A stretch of 64,000 nucleotides of DNA from Narthecium ossifragum (GCA_963920575.1 OY986964.1:34827825-34891824); one strand, 5' to 3'. Shown: positions 9,775 through 22,472, counted from the stretch's first letter. Made by a program: numbers and translations. Notes: generated by a model from the letters alone, not told the origin.

Positions 9775-11284
9775 ATATGTACTTTCATTTGTGAAATTTA
9801 TTTCATGAATGTTGTTCAATGGACTCTGGGTTGTTTTCTTTCCAAATGCCTTTTGTATACATATTCCAGAGTTAAATCTTTGTTTCTGGCTTTTGCTTTG
9901 TTGCTTCTTATCTCAATAGGTAGTTAATTTTGAACCGCAAGCTTATTAATTTTTTGCTTGGATGATTGTTTCTGGAAGTAGTATGTCGTTGCTCTTTCAA
10001 TATGCTTTTAATTTCTTTTTGTATCCGTTTAATGTCAAGGAAGTTCCCCATTTCACGGGTTCTTGATTTTCCTCAATTTTATTTTGCGAACTCTTTATGT
10101 GCTTTTACAGTCATTTTTTATCTTCCACGCCTTACCAATGTAAGCTGCCTAATGTAGACAGTAGACAACATATTGAAAGACTTCATTAGGTTTTTTAAGT
10201 TATGTATAGCACATTGATATTGACTAACCTGCTTCTGCTATGATTTCTAAAATTTGTATGTTTGCATGACCTCTAGTTGGTAAGTTGTGGGGAAGTTGCC
10301 ATTCCAGGTGTCTCATTGTCTGCAACCATATGTCTGTGGATTTATGGTGGCCTCATTATTTACTGGACTATTGCAGTGGGTGATTCTTCTCAGGGGCAAA
10401 CTTTCTATAAAGTGATACTTTATTGTTGCTGCTTGAAGTTTTCATTCATGCAAGTGCCCCCAGTATATATTTCTTCGTAGGCGTCAGAAATGTTAATGCT
10501 TGTTTTCTAGGGTTATTTCGCATTATAAAGGTCATATTGATTGGTGGATTGCAGGCTGTTATAGTCACTGATCTCTGATATGCAGGGCTCATCAATGTTT
10601 TAATACTTCACATTCTGAGAATGGAACTTGGAAAATGTTTTCCGCACGGACTAGTGAGGAAGCAGTAAATCTAGCCAGGCAGGGGGTTAGTGTGGCAGAA
10701 ACTTCTCACTGCCTGAATGCCGAATGTTTTGGTCTTTGATGTTATGCCTATTCTTTTCATCTGCTGGCAGGTTTCTACAAATATTTGGAGAGTGTGCTCT
10801 GAAACTGTTGAATGAAAATTTGTTGGTTCCTGCCTTCCTGGTTTCAATTCGTATCAACGAAGTGGCTTTGTCTTGTTTGGTTCTTTTAGTGGAATTGCTC
10901 TTTTAGTGGAACTTTGATTCACGGCATCATTTCTTGAATCTAGCAATAATTCCCAGTTTTTCCCAGGGTTGTCTGGAAGCAGCGGTTTAGTCTTGGGTCC
11001 GATCCCCAAGCCCTCCCAAATTTGCAGGATGTGTAGGGCATTTGCCACCTTTAGTCACGCTTAAGTAATAAATAAAAAAAGACCGGCGGTCTCTGCTATA
11101 AGTTATCAGTATCTGATGAAAAATGAAGCCCGGGATAGGAGAGAGAACTCTATATAATAAGTCAAGTCTAGATCAAATGAGACGTGATAGAGTGCATTCG
11201 GCCTCCCTTTTCGGCCCAAGTGGAGTAGGCTGCATCCAGTTGGGTCGAGCTTGATCCAAGACTTCAGTTTACCAGATTCGGATG
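9775..11284. other. 3' region of the Cys-rich gene and intergenic DNA
   Basis: T-rich sequence follows the stop codon and likely holds the 3' UTR. Short open frames at 10277-10480 and 10724-10906 show no recognisable domain. Nothing else is supported. Confidence 0.5.
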
Positions 11285-11291
11285 TATATAA
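11285..11291 (+). promoter_or_regulatory. TATA box of ARP7
   Basis: TATATAA lies about 420 bp upstream of the ARP7 ATG. The leader between them has a plausible intron: donor at TTTAG|GTGATTTGG near 11456 and acceptor at TTTTGCAG|GGG near 11622. Such leader introns are common in plant actin-family genes. Confidence 0.45.
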
Positions 11292-11713
11292 CGGATGCGA
11301 CAGGAATCCGACTCGTCTACAGCCCTCTCCGTCTCTTATTACAGGGATTTCGCGGTTCGCCTCGTTTCAACTACATATATCGGCGGTCGAATTTGAATTG
11401 TGGTCTCACAATCTCCCAGACTTTTGGTTAAAAGCGAAGAAATGGTCGATCTTTAGGTGATTTGGATGAGAAATTTTCTTTCGGATTTAGGTTTTTAGCT
11501 CAGATAGTGTTTAATTTGCTGCTTTTGTTGTGGGTTCCTGATCGCCTTTCTTGAACGTGATCGTAGTACTTGCGGATCAAATCGTTGGATCGTCTTACGA
11601 ATGTGTTCATTGTTGTTTTGCAGGGGAATTAGAGGTAGAATTTACTAGGGTTTTAATCGGGAGTGCGAGCACTGAGGTCTGGTATCTAGGGTTTAGATTC
11701 AATCTGCCGACTG

Positions 11714-14700
11714 ATGGAGGCGGTGGTGGTCGATGCTGGATCGAAGCTTCTCAAAGCCGGGTTCGCTTCTCCCGACCAAGATCCTTCCTTGGTAATCCTA
11801 TTTCCCTAGATTCTCTTGATGGGTTCTTGAAATTGCTTGCAAAGAACCTTTTTTTCATGATTCTTTGGAGTCATCTGCTGAAAAGATTCGAACTTTATCT
11901 TGCTAACTTGATTCTTGTTATAAAAAAAAAATTTAGGTAATTCCGACGAAGATGAAACGGGTAGTAGAAGACGGGGACTCAATGGATAGCTTGATGATGA
12001 CTGAGGATGTATTTGTCGAACCGGTTGTGAGGGGCTTCGTGAGAGACTGGGATGCAATGGAGGATTTGCTGCGGCATGTGCTCTACACCAGTCTTGGGTG
12101 GGAGATTGGAGAAGAAGGGCCGATTTTATTTACGGATCCTCTCTTGACCCCAAAGGTTAGTCTATGGAGCCTACTTTTGTTGCTTGTTACTTCCAAAAGT
12201 TAAGAGCCAAGAAAGTAGGGAAGTTTGTGAGTTTTAAGGTTCGAATAATCATTAAAATACCATTCTAGGTAGGTGGTCAGTTGTAACTATTTGAAGTTTG
12301 GAACTAATATGAGAGATTCGTCCACTTTGATCACCTCCTGCCCAGCCATTTACTGTTTTTCAGCTGTATTCAACTGTGATCAAGGCTTTTATCATAACAC
12401 GAGTGGGTCTTGCAATCAAGCTCCCTTCTACCTTTGCACTCGAGGGCCAACTTCCATCAGGCCCGTGGAAACATTGTTCGCCTCCTTTACCTTCCGGGAG
12501 GCCTACACTCCATAGAACACATGGTACTGGAGCAAATAATGACTGCCCACGCTTCCATGATTTTGGGATGGAATGCAAATTTCATTTGTCCCTTGCCCCA
12601 TTTATCATAAGGAGAGCCACCTTTTGAAAAGTGAATGAGAATTGTGGGTTTAATATGAATGTTGCTCACAAGTAATATCAGTGGAGTTTCTTAGGACAAA
12701 TAATTTGTGGTGCATAAATAACTGGCTAATGGAGTAATGGAGGCTTACATAATCTCTTTTGATTGAATAACTTGCACACTTTCTACAGAAATATCTCCAT
12801 ATCTAACAGCTCCGATCAAGATTCCAAGCAACTGTTTATTCCTCATATTGCATTGATGTTTTCGCAGGCTGTTAGAGAACAATTGGTGCAGCTGATGTTT
12901 GAGACTTTTAATGTCTCAGGTTTTTATGCATCTGAGCAAGCAGTACTCTCACTTTATGCTGTAGGACGCATCTCAGGATGTTCTGTTGACATCGGGCATG
13001 GAAAGATTGGTACTTTCTTGATTATTTTACGTCAATTGATGATGTGAATCTCAAGTGGGACTTTTCAGCTTAGATTTCCGTTAAAATGATGTTTCATAGA
13101 GCCATATGGTAGTATGGATGGCTTTATGCTAACTTTTTAGAGAAAAAAACATATTTCTTTTCAAGATGAGCAGGACTGTCTACTCCTTGAGTATGAGCTG
13201 ATTACGATGCTGACATTTTCTCAATTCCATTTGCTTGTTGACTCCTCTTATCGTCTATGCCTCATACCAAACCACAATGTAAATATGCTATCTGTTTTGG
13301 AATGAGGCTACCTAACATAGCTCTGCCAAGGATTCATTTCCTCGGATATAAATCTGCTGTTTGTTTTTTTATGTTGCCATGTTTTAGGTGAATGAAATCT
13401 TACCTATTCTGACTACGTTATAATAACTCGAATTTAGACAAGTAATCACTTATCCAATATTATACATCAAACTTCCTTTTTGTGGTAACAGATATTGCAC
13501 CAGTTTGTGAAGGTGCTGTCCAGCACATTTCTTCCAAAAGATTTGAAATTGGAGGTATTGAGTTGACAAATTTACTCGCTCAGGAACTTGGAAAGACAAA
13601 TCCGACTATCAAAATCGACATTTCTCAGGTCGAGAAGTTAAAAGAGCAATATGTCCTTTGTGCTGAAGATGAAACTGCCTTTCAAGGGGTTCAGAAATCA
13701 AGCCTGACCGAAAGGCACACTCTTCCAGATGGACAGGTTTGTAACCATCCTTATGATCATGGATTCCGCATCTTTGCCATTTTGCATGGTTAACTGAACT
13801 CTTCCATATGTTGTTGCATTCTCTGTCTCATCATGAAATGAACATCACATATCCTGATGGCAATATTAGCTCTTTCGTTGAGATCATATGTAGGCTGTTA
13901 GTTAATGGATTCTGGCTGGAACTTAGCATTTAGTCCTGGCCTTAGGTTAACTGCAGCATTATGTAGTAGGAAGCTTATGAACCCTAGGAACTCGTAAGAA
14001 ATTTATTCTGAAATTAACCATGAAAATGGTTTTGAAAAGATGGAGATAAATTACTTGATCTTGACACTGGCTACAAAGCTAAACAAGCAAATGCATTTCT
14101 ATTCCTCTGGTTTCCACAAGTATACTTGGGTTTGTGGTAGAATTTTAACAATTAATGATATTTCAAATTTCACCGGAACCCTGCGTCTGCAAATGCTTTA
14201 CAACTGCAGAGACAGTTAGCTTTCTGGTATTTGGTTTCTGTGGCTAATTGTTGTACATACATGTAGCATCTAGCAATACACAATTTTGTTCTTTACTAGG
14301 ATGCATGGTGCAGTATAGATCATGTAGTGCATTTTGTACGTGAATATTTCCTTTTCTGCATAGTATCCTTTTTGGAATCAGTTAAATACAGTCATAAATC
14401 AAATTCTTCTGTTATACTTCGACTTGATTTCGTTCATCCTCTTCTGTTATGTTTGTCTTCGTCTGCCTTGGTTACAATGTTGATTGTTATTTCATTTGAA
14501 CCTCAAGTTGTGCTCAGATTCAGGATTATTTGGTCATAAGATACTGCTGGAACCGCATGTATCTTGCTTTATGATTAAGATTTCTATTTTATTTTTTGGC
14601 GGCAGTACCTTAAAATGGTATAGTCGGATCGACAGAGGCAGCCCTATGATGGATAAGAAGGTGTTTGTCTTAGCAACCAGAATCTGCTCTAATTGTGCAA

Positions 14701-15321
14701 CTTGAGTAATTTTTTAGGGCATGTTATCAGGTAATAACCATTGGAAGGGAAAGGTATGTTGTTGGCGAAGCTCTATTTCAACCATCCATCTTGGGCTTAG
14801 AGGAATATGGAATTGTTGAGCAGCTAGTTCGTAGCATCTCTAGTGTTTCATCTGAACATCACCGGCAACTACTTGAAAATACAGTTCTCTGTGGTGCTAC
14901 AGCGTCTATGCCCGGTATGTCAATTTCTCTAACGCCTGCCTTTCCAGTTGCATATGCCTAGCATGTAGATCATTCATGCCATTTATCATTGATGAAATGC
15001 ATTCCGACTGCGACTGGGTTCAGGTTTCGAAGATCGGTTTCAGAAAGAGGCAAATCTTTGCTCTTCAGCAATTCGACCTTCTCTTGTAAAGGTAATCTAT
15101 GATTCATTGCTTCACGGCGTTTCATACCTGATGACTTAGACGTACCTAACTTGCTTTTCTTGATGCAGCCTCCGGAGTACATGCCTGAAAACCTGTCTAA
15201 ATACTCCGCGTGGTTTGGTGGTGCTATTCTGGCCAAGGTTGTCTTCCCTCAAAACCAACACATCACCAAAGGCGAATACGATGAGACCGGGCCATCCATA
15301 GTCCATAAGAAATGCTTCTAA
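11714..15321 (+). CDS. ARP7: Actin-related protein 7 (nuclear ARP)
   Basis: Seven exons join in frame: 11714-11791, 11937-12155, 12868-13009, 13492-13736, 14731-14914, 15024-15091 and 15169-15321. All have GT/AG borders. They give 362 residues, almost the length of Arabidopsis ARP7 as I recall it (363). Landmarks are the start [17 protein letters not shown] (actin phosphate-1 loop region), [40 protein letters not shown] with [25 protein letters not shown] (phosphate-2 loop), [38 protein letters not shown] and the C-terminus ending KKCF. ARP7 is a plant nuclear ARP found in SWI/SNF-type chromatin remodelling complexes and needed for normal development. No frameshift or premature stop is seen, so the gene appears intact. 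Confidence 0.95.
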
Positions 15322-15617
15322 GAGCTTAATTTATTGTAATCTATGAGGCTCTCAACGGAGTCCTCCCTTATCTTTTGACAGGATTTCACTAATCCAATGT
15401 CTGTAAAAACTCTTAGCGACTCTAATTTAATAGCAGATTAATTTAAGCTATTCATGTGGATCTCATACAATTCTTCATGCATCTATAAGATAAATTTTAC
15501 GACATTTATTACGAGATCTGAACTAGACATCATGAACCATGAAATTGTTATCTACAGGCAAACACATTCTGAAATTTAGCAGTGGCAAGCATCCATCGAT
15601 CTACAGCAAAAATTGAT

Positions 15618-16177
15618 TCAAAGCTCTGCATCATCATCATGGTGTTCTTGGTTACCGGACATAGAGACTGTCCTCTTCACCGTCTCTTTAGTCTTCTCTA
15701 CAGCCTCCCCTGCAACCCTGGCTGCTGAGCTAGCTGCCTGCTCCATGGTCTCCTTGCTCCTCTCGAAGCTCTTGGTGGCGGCGTCCTTCATCACCTCACC
15801 AACACTTGATTCACTTCTACTGTACCAATAACCAATAGCTAAGTGTCAGCTTCTTAGATTTCTACGGAAATATTAGGATTGATGCCAAGATTTCATGGAT
15901 ATTCAAACATAAACATGAACATAAGTAGTCACCCCGAGGCCGGCGGGTAGAGGTTGATCCAAGCCAGGTTGACCCAATCGCGGATGGCGTCCCACCGGCT
16001 CGTGAGGCCGGTGATGCCAATGGCCCTTTCAATCGGCGTTGCCTGTTGCTGTTTCTCCTCCTCCGGCGCCGCCGGACCTTGGCCTCCAACAGGGAATAGC
16101 AGCAGAGGAGATAGGACCAGGAATAGGAGGAGGAGGAGGTGGTGGTGGATCCAGCCATTAGCCATTCTACTACCCAT
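15618..16177 (-). CDS. Small membrane/secreted protein with LEA-like helix
   Basis: Two exons on the minus strand, 15933-16177 and 15618-15819, join in phase 2 (GG|T) at CGG|GTGACT and TACAG|TAG, giving 148 residues. Residues about 11-31 are a strong hydrophobic core (LLLLLFLVLSPLLLFPVGG) after a short polar N-terminus, so a signal peptide or signal anchor is likely. A middle segment has TPIERAIGITGLTSRWDAIR. The C-terminal half is Ala/Lys/Glu-rich (KDAATKSFERSKETMEQAAS and beyond), an amphipathic helix like group-3 LEA repeats. I do not recognise a named family. A TATA box lies about 90 bases upstream of the ATG. Confidence 0.75.
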
Positions 16178-16263
16178 GGCTATATGTCTCGCTCTCTCTC
16201 TCTCAGGGGATCAGGGTAGATCGCGCGGTGAAGGTGATGGAGGGAGGTCTAACCGTTTGCCCT

Positions 16264-16270
16264 GTATATA
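16264..16270 (-). promoter_or_regulatory. TATA box of the small membrane-protein gene
   Basis: On the minus strand the sequence reads CTATATACAGG about 90 bases before the ATG at 16177. CT-microsatellite-like leader sequence lies between, a normal plant core-promoter layout. Confidence 0.6.
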
Positions 16271-16755
16271 GTTGGAGTTGGGAGGTTTACATGGAGGACA
16301 CGCAACAGGTGTCTCGACACGTACCACGAGTTGCTAGGTTCGTGGGCGTACGTGTTTTTCCCCTCGTTGATTTGGGCGTTTCGCTGGCTAAAACTATGTA
16401 TATCTCGACATATCCTATCCATTTGACGCCAACAACAAGGACATATGACCACGTCCCCCTAGACGGGAGCTGCTTCTCGGCGTTCTCGAGCACCCTCTGA
16501 CACAACTTCCCTCCTGACACACGCCCCCTTATGGCCCCCCCCCCCCCCCCCCCCCCCCGCTTTGTTTTTTTTTCATTAGTTTTGTTTTTTTATTCAGTTT
16601 TTTTTATTCTTTTTTTTTTATCAATTTTATTTCTTTATCTATCAGTTTTTTTTGAATAAACAGTTTTTTTTATCATATGTTTGTAATCTTTTGTTTATTT
16701 TTTAGTCGTAGTTTCTCGGAGTGATTATTTGTAAATTTTTTAAAAAATATGGATC

Positions 16756-16793
<38 letters not shown>

Positions 16794-17978
16794 CAAAAAT
16801 ACTAATAGTTAAAAAAATACATTGTGTTTTGTGAAAAGCCTCCTAAGCCAATATTGATTTAGTCATATTCAGAGAAAAGTACATATAACAATACATAAAA
16901 AAGGAGATCCACAAAATATATAAAAACACAAATTCTAATCAATATTGTCTCCAAATTCTGCTCCCGACGCGCTTGGTGTTGTACATGTTATTTCGTACCA
17001 CAAATGAACACGTGTCATATAACTAGCGACCCATCCTTTAGCTTCGTATGATGAATGTTGCCACCACCACGTTGGAATGGGTGGTACAGGGTAACGAGAG
17101 TGTAAGAAAACTTGTAATAAGTGATTGCTAATTATATGGGCAATAGCCATTTTTCAACGCTCTTGGTTTGGAACTGGAGGAGTCCTTAATGACAAATGAG
17201 TAAAACAACTCCCAACATTCTCACCAAATGTATGCAGTACAAGATTGTACCTTGATGCGATGACAATTCTCAAAGGATGTTGACTATAGTTGACTATAGT
17301 TGTTAACATAAATACCTTGTAGCGATAGCAAAACAAGGACAAAACATACAAAGATAAAGACTTACGTTTCATCACAAGAGAACGCCTTTTCTTTTCACTA
17401 TGGAAACAAAGGGGTTACAATCAAATGACTGAGTTCTTGTCTCTGAGATTCAATAGGAGCCCATTTAAGTCATAGCATGATATGAAATAAGAAAAGATAA
17501 GAAATGGATCATTGAGTTTCGATTAAAAGAGGAAATCGAGTGGATTTCAAATAAAAGATTAACAGATCCCAGCGGCTAACCTCAGCACCAAGTCGGGATG
17601 TCAAATTGGTCCTTCTTCCAGCCCTCAATTGCCTTAAGGAGGAAATTGGATACTCTCCTGCAATCGATTCTAGATTATAAGAGTATTTATAGCCCTATCA
17701 ACATAACCTAGACTAGATTTGGTTCATGACGAAACGGGTTGGTTCGACTCCAGTATAGCTCTACGTCAATATAGATGAGTCGGCGACAGAATTCAAGACA
17801 TTCAAATGCAAAAACAATAGTAATTATAGACTCGTATCTCTTGTTTAAGAGTTACATCATTACCACTCATATCATATTATATATTCTTACACAAAGCTGA
17901 TGGCCTGATAACATGAACTAGAATGATCCAAAAGCCATCGACTTCAACTCTCATCCTTCCTTCATGGCAATGAAGATG
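16271..17978. other. Intergenic with homopolymer and TA microsatellite
   Basis: This holds an uninterrupted run of 24 C (16535-16558), T-rich low-complexity DNA (16560-16700) and a (TA)n tract at about 16762-16791. Short open frames, such as 16935-17150 on the minus strand, have no recognisable domain. Confidence 0.6.
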
Positions 17979-18240
17979 TGTTATGGTTAATGTGTAGATG
18001 CATAGTTACTGTAGTTAATAGGTTGTGTTATTTTTGTTGACTGTGGTCAAAATATTAGTGGAAGATACGTGGCAAACTTTGGGTGTTGGAAATGTAAAGA
18101 AAATATATGAAATGTGTGGATAAGAATGAGGAGGTAGGTAAACAAGCTCCTCACCTTCCTCTGTTTCTCATTCCGCTGCTCCTCTCTATACACGAGAGCT
18201 AATACAGAATGATGTGTTTTTAGTTCTCCACTTAGTTTTG
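17979..18240 (+). repeat. 5' LTR of copia element
   Basis: It begins TGTTATGGTTAATGTGTAG and matches 22473-22731 over its whole length, with only a few substitutions and one short indel near 18131. Similarity continues past the TTCTCCA that would be a canonical CA end, through CTTAGTTTTG. The gag frame follows at once, with no recognisable primer-binding site. Confidence 0.9.
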
Positions 18241-21200
18241 GTACCGGTCTTTTCGGGAGAAAGGTATGATTTTTGGAGCATCAAGATGAAGACCCTGTTT
18301 ATCTCCTTAGACTTGTGGGAAATAGTAGAATCTGGGTATGAAGTTTTTGAATCAATATCAGATTTAAATGAAACTCAATTGAAGCAGATGAAAGAAAATA
18401 GAAGCAAAGATGCAGGAACTCTTGGCATGATTCAAAGAGGAGTCTCTGAAGCTATTTTCCCAAGAATCATGGGTGCAAAAACATCCAAAGAAGCATGGCA
18501 AACTTTACAAGAAGAATTCGAAGGAGATAAAAAGGTACGAGCAATCAAACTTCAATCTCTTAGAAGAGATTTTGAGAATATGAGAATGAAAGAAAATGAA
18601 AGTGTGAATGACTACTCAACAAGATTCTTAGAGCTGATTAACCAAATGAAAGCTTATGGTGAAGAGATTACAGACCGTAGAATTGTTGAGAAGTTGCTAA
18701 TAAGCTTACCTAGCAAGTTTGATTCAATGGTAGCTGTCATTGAAGAAACTAAAGATCTCTCTAATTTGGGTGTTCAAGAACTGTTGGGTTCTTTGAAATC
18801 TCATGAGCAAAGATTGGAACGACACTCTGAAAAATCAGTTGAGAGTGCTTTTCAATCTAAGCTCAATGTTAACTCCAAAAGTTTTGAGAAGAAACCACCA
18901 ACTTATGATCAGAGGAAAGGAGACACATTTAGAGGAGGCAGATATGGTAGAGGTGGTAGAAGTTCAAGAGGAAGAGGAAGAGGAAGCTATGACAAAAGAT
19001 TATGTGAAAGTTCTCAATTAAAGTCTAATGTTTGCAGCAAAGTTGGTCATCTTGAGAAAGATTGCTGGTTCAAAGGAAAGCCTCAATGCTATCATTGCAA
19101 GAAGTTTGGCCATTTCTAGAAAGATTGCAGATTGAAGAACAACCAGCAAGCAACAAACTTCACCGAAGAAAAAGAAGATGAAGAGAAGACTGAAGGAAAC
19201 TTGTTCTATGCATGCCAACATGTTTCAGAAAAGAAAAATGATATGTGGTATTTGGATAGCGGGTGTAGTAATCATATGACACCCAAAAAAGATATTTTTT
19301 TGGAGATAGATACCACTTTTAATTCCAAAGTGAAAATGGGAAATGGTATGGTAGTAGAGGTGAAAGGCAGAGGCAACATTGCAGTAGAGACAAAGAAAGG
19401 AAGAAAAGTTATTCGTGATGTGCTACTTGTTCCTGAGTTAGATCAAAGTTTGCTTAGTGTTGGGCAGCTTATGGAGCATGGGTATGTTCTTCATTTTGAA
19501 GGTAATGGCTGCAGAATTTATGATCAAGGAAGAGAAAAAATAGTTATTGCTGAAGTTAGAATGGCACATCAAAGAAGCTTTCCACTAACACTCAAGTATG
19601 TTAGAGATGTTGTTTTGAGAACTAGTGTACTTGATGAATCACAGTTGTGGCACAAGAGACTTGGTCACTTGAATTTTGAAAGTTTGAAGTTGCTGCACGA
19701 GAAAAATATGGTGCATGGACTTTCGAATATTCAAGAAAAGAAAGATGTTTGCGAAGGTTGTGCTCTTGGAAAGCATCACCAACATTCCTTTCCGAAAGGA
19801 GTAGCTTGGAGAGCAAAAGAAGTGTTGGAATTAGTGCATACTTATGTATGTGGGCCCATGCATACTCCTACTCATGCTCAAAACAGGTATTTCATTCTTT
19901 TTATTGATGATTACAGCCGCATAACTTGGGTTTATTTCATGAGGCAAAAATCTGAAGTTTTTGAAGTCTTCAAGAAGTTTAAATGTCTTGTTGAGAAGCA
20001 AAGTGGCCATTCAATCAAAGTCTTGAGAAGTGATAGAGGAACAGAATACACCTCAAATCAATTTCAGAAATTTTGTGAAGATGAAGGCATGGAAAGACAA
20101 CTCACTGTTCGCTACACTCCACAGCAAAATGGAGTTTCTGAAAGAAAGAACCAAACTGTGATGGAGATGGCAAAGTCAATGTTGCATGACAAAGGGCTTT
20201 CTAAAAAATTCTGGGTTGAAGCTGTATACACAACAGTTTATCTCATTAACAGATGCCCAACAAAGGCAGTGTGGAATCAAACACCATTTGAAGCTTGGAG
20301 TGGGAGAAAGCCTTCAGTGAAGCACTTAAAAGTTTTTGGCTGCATTTGCTATGCTCAAATTCCAAAAGAAAAAAGACACAAGTTGGATGAAACAAGTGAG
20401 AAATGTATATTTGTTGGCTATAGCACAATGTCAAAAGGCTACAAGCTGTATAGTTTGAAGACTAACAAAATAATCATTAGTAGAGATGTGATATTTGATG
20501 AGAAAGCTAAATGGAACTAGGAGGAAGGAAAAATTGAAGAGAAATCTGTTCTAATGACTATTCCTCAGCAGAATGCAAGCTTAGAAGATCTAAATAATAT
20601 CGGCAGCTTTCAAAATTCAGCAAGTTCATCTTCACCACCATCATCACCAAGCTCTCCATCATCCTCAAGTTCAAGCTCTTCAACATCAAGCTCAGCTCCA
20701 GTAAGATTGAGAAGTTTGGATGATATTTATGCAAGCTGCAATTTCTGTATTGCTGAACCAGAAAATTTTGAAGAAGCAATAAAAGAAGAGGCTTGGAAGA
20801 AAGCTATGAAAGAGGAAATTGAAGTCATTGAGAAAAACTGCACATGGGAGCTTGTTGACAGACCTGAAAACAAAGAAGTTATTGGTGTTAAGTGGATCTA
20901 TAAGGTGAAATTTAACACAGATGGTTTAGTTCAAAAAAATAAGGCAAGACTAGTCGCAAAAGGCTATTTACAGCAGTATGGTGTTGATTTTCAAGAAACA
21001 TTTGCTCCGGTAGCTCGTCTTGACACCGTGAGAACTCTTATCTCCATAGCAGCTCAAAGAGGTTGGTTGTTATATCAACTTGATGTGAAATCAGCATTTC
21101 TAAATGGAGAGTTGAAAGAAGAGGTTTATGTAGAGAAACCTCAAGGATTCACCATTGAAAACCAACAGAGGAAAGTGTATAAGCTCAAGAAAGCGCTCTA

Positions 21201-22429
21201 TGGGCTGAAACAAGCGCCGAGAGCTTGGTACAGTGAAATAGATAACTATTTCTGTGAACAAGGTTTTCAAAAGAGCAAGAGTGAGCCTACTTTATATGCC
21301 AAACATCAAGGTACGTCTGATATTATTATTGTCTCACTGTATGTTGATGATTTGGTGCTAACTGGAACCAATTCTGAATTGATTGAAAAGTTTAAAAAGG
21401 AGATGATGAAGAAGTATGAAATGAGTGATATGGGGCTGCTACATCATTTCTTAGGTATTGAAGTTTATCAAGATGAAGAAGGGGTATTTATTTCACAGAA
21501 AATGTATGCAGAAAAAATTCTGAAGAAGTTCAGAATGTTTGGTTGTAAACCAACTGCCACTCCCCTTGTTGTTAATGAGAAGTTAATGAAAGATGATGGA
21601 AGGAACAAGTTGGATGCAACATTGTATAGAAGTCTTGTTGGAAATTTGTTGTATCTCACAACAACAAGGCCAGATATTATGTTTGCAGCAAGTTTGCTTT
21701 CAAGATTCATGCAATCTCCTAGTGTTATTCACTATGCTGTAGCAAAACGAGTGCTAAGATACATTCAAGGCACTATGAGTTATGGAATTCAGTATTGCAG
21801 AAATTATGATGTGCAACTGGTTGGTTTTTGTGATAGTGATTGGGGAGGCTGTGTAGATGACATGAAGAGTACCTCTGGTTATGCATTTTCTCTAGGATCA
21901 GGTGTGTTTTCTTGGTCCTCAAAGAAGCAACAATCAGTTGCTCAATCTTTTGCAGAAGCTGAATATGTTTCAGCTGCACTTGCCACATCTCAAGCAATTT
22001 GGTTGAGAAAAAGTTTAGAAGACATTGGTGAGAAGCAAGAAGAAGCTACAGAAATATATTGTGACAACAAATCAGCTATAGCCATGGCAAAGAATCAGAT
22101 TTTTCACAGCAGAACTAGGCATATTGCAATCAAGCATCATTTCATTAAAGATGCAATTGAAGAAAAAATAGTGAAGTTGATGTTCTGCAAGAAGACATTG
22201 GTGAGAAGCAAGAAGAAGCTACAGAAATATATTGTGACAACAAATCAGCTATAGCCATGGCAAAGAATCAGATTTTTCACAGCAGAACTAGGCATATTGC
22301 AATCAAGCATCATTTCATTAGAGATGCAATTGAAGAAAAAATAGTGAAGTTGATGTTCTGCAGGACAAAAGAACATATAGCTGACATCTTCACTAAAGCA
22401 TTGCCAGAAGAGAAGTTTCAGCGGATGTG
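18214..22429 (+). pseudogene. Broken copia gag-pol
   Basis: One reading frame runs from gag to RNase H, interrupted by TAG at 19117-19119 (inside the second zinc knuckle) and TAG at 20518-20520 (between integrase and RT). Gag begins near PVFSGERYDFWSIKMKTLF. The first knuckle lacks its leading Cys. Protease has WYLDSGCSNHMT near 19250. Integrase has the HKRLGHLNF and CEGCALGKHH zinc site at 19650-19780, then the catalytic core, where the expected Asp before VCGPM is Tyr. The SDRGTEY and NGVSERKN motifs are intact. RT has [13 protein letters not shown] and YVDDLVLTG. RNase H has FCDSDWGG. A 173-bp tandem duplication near 22021-22366 shifts the frame, and the ancestral stop is probably TGA at 22427-22429. 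Confidence 0.92.
22021..22366 (+). repeat. 173-bp tandem duplication in copia RNase H
   Basis: GACATTGGTGAGAAGCAAGA begins at 22021 and again at 22194. The two copies are nearly identical through TTGATGTTCTGCA. Since 173 is not a multiple of three, the second copy is read out of frame and the open frame ends at 22254. Confidence 0.95.
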
Positions 22430-22472
22430 AGAAGCACTTGGAGTTAAAGATCAACACATTAAAGGAGGAGAA

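Noticed and set aside
10960..11060. Possible tRNA-like GGGTCCGATCCCC stem
   Set aside because: No anticodon arm, D-arm or acceptor stem could be built around it.
16935..17150. Minus-strand frame of 71 codons
   Set aside because: Possible old transposon debris, but no motif supports a family and the frame is short.
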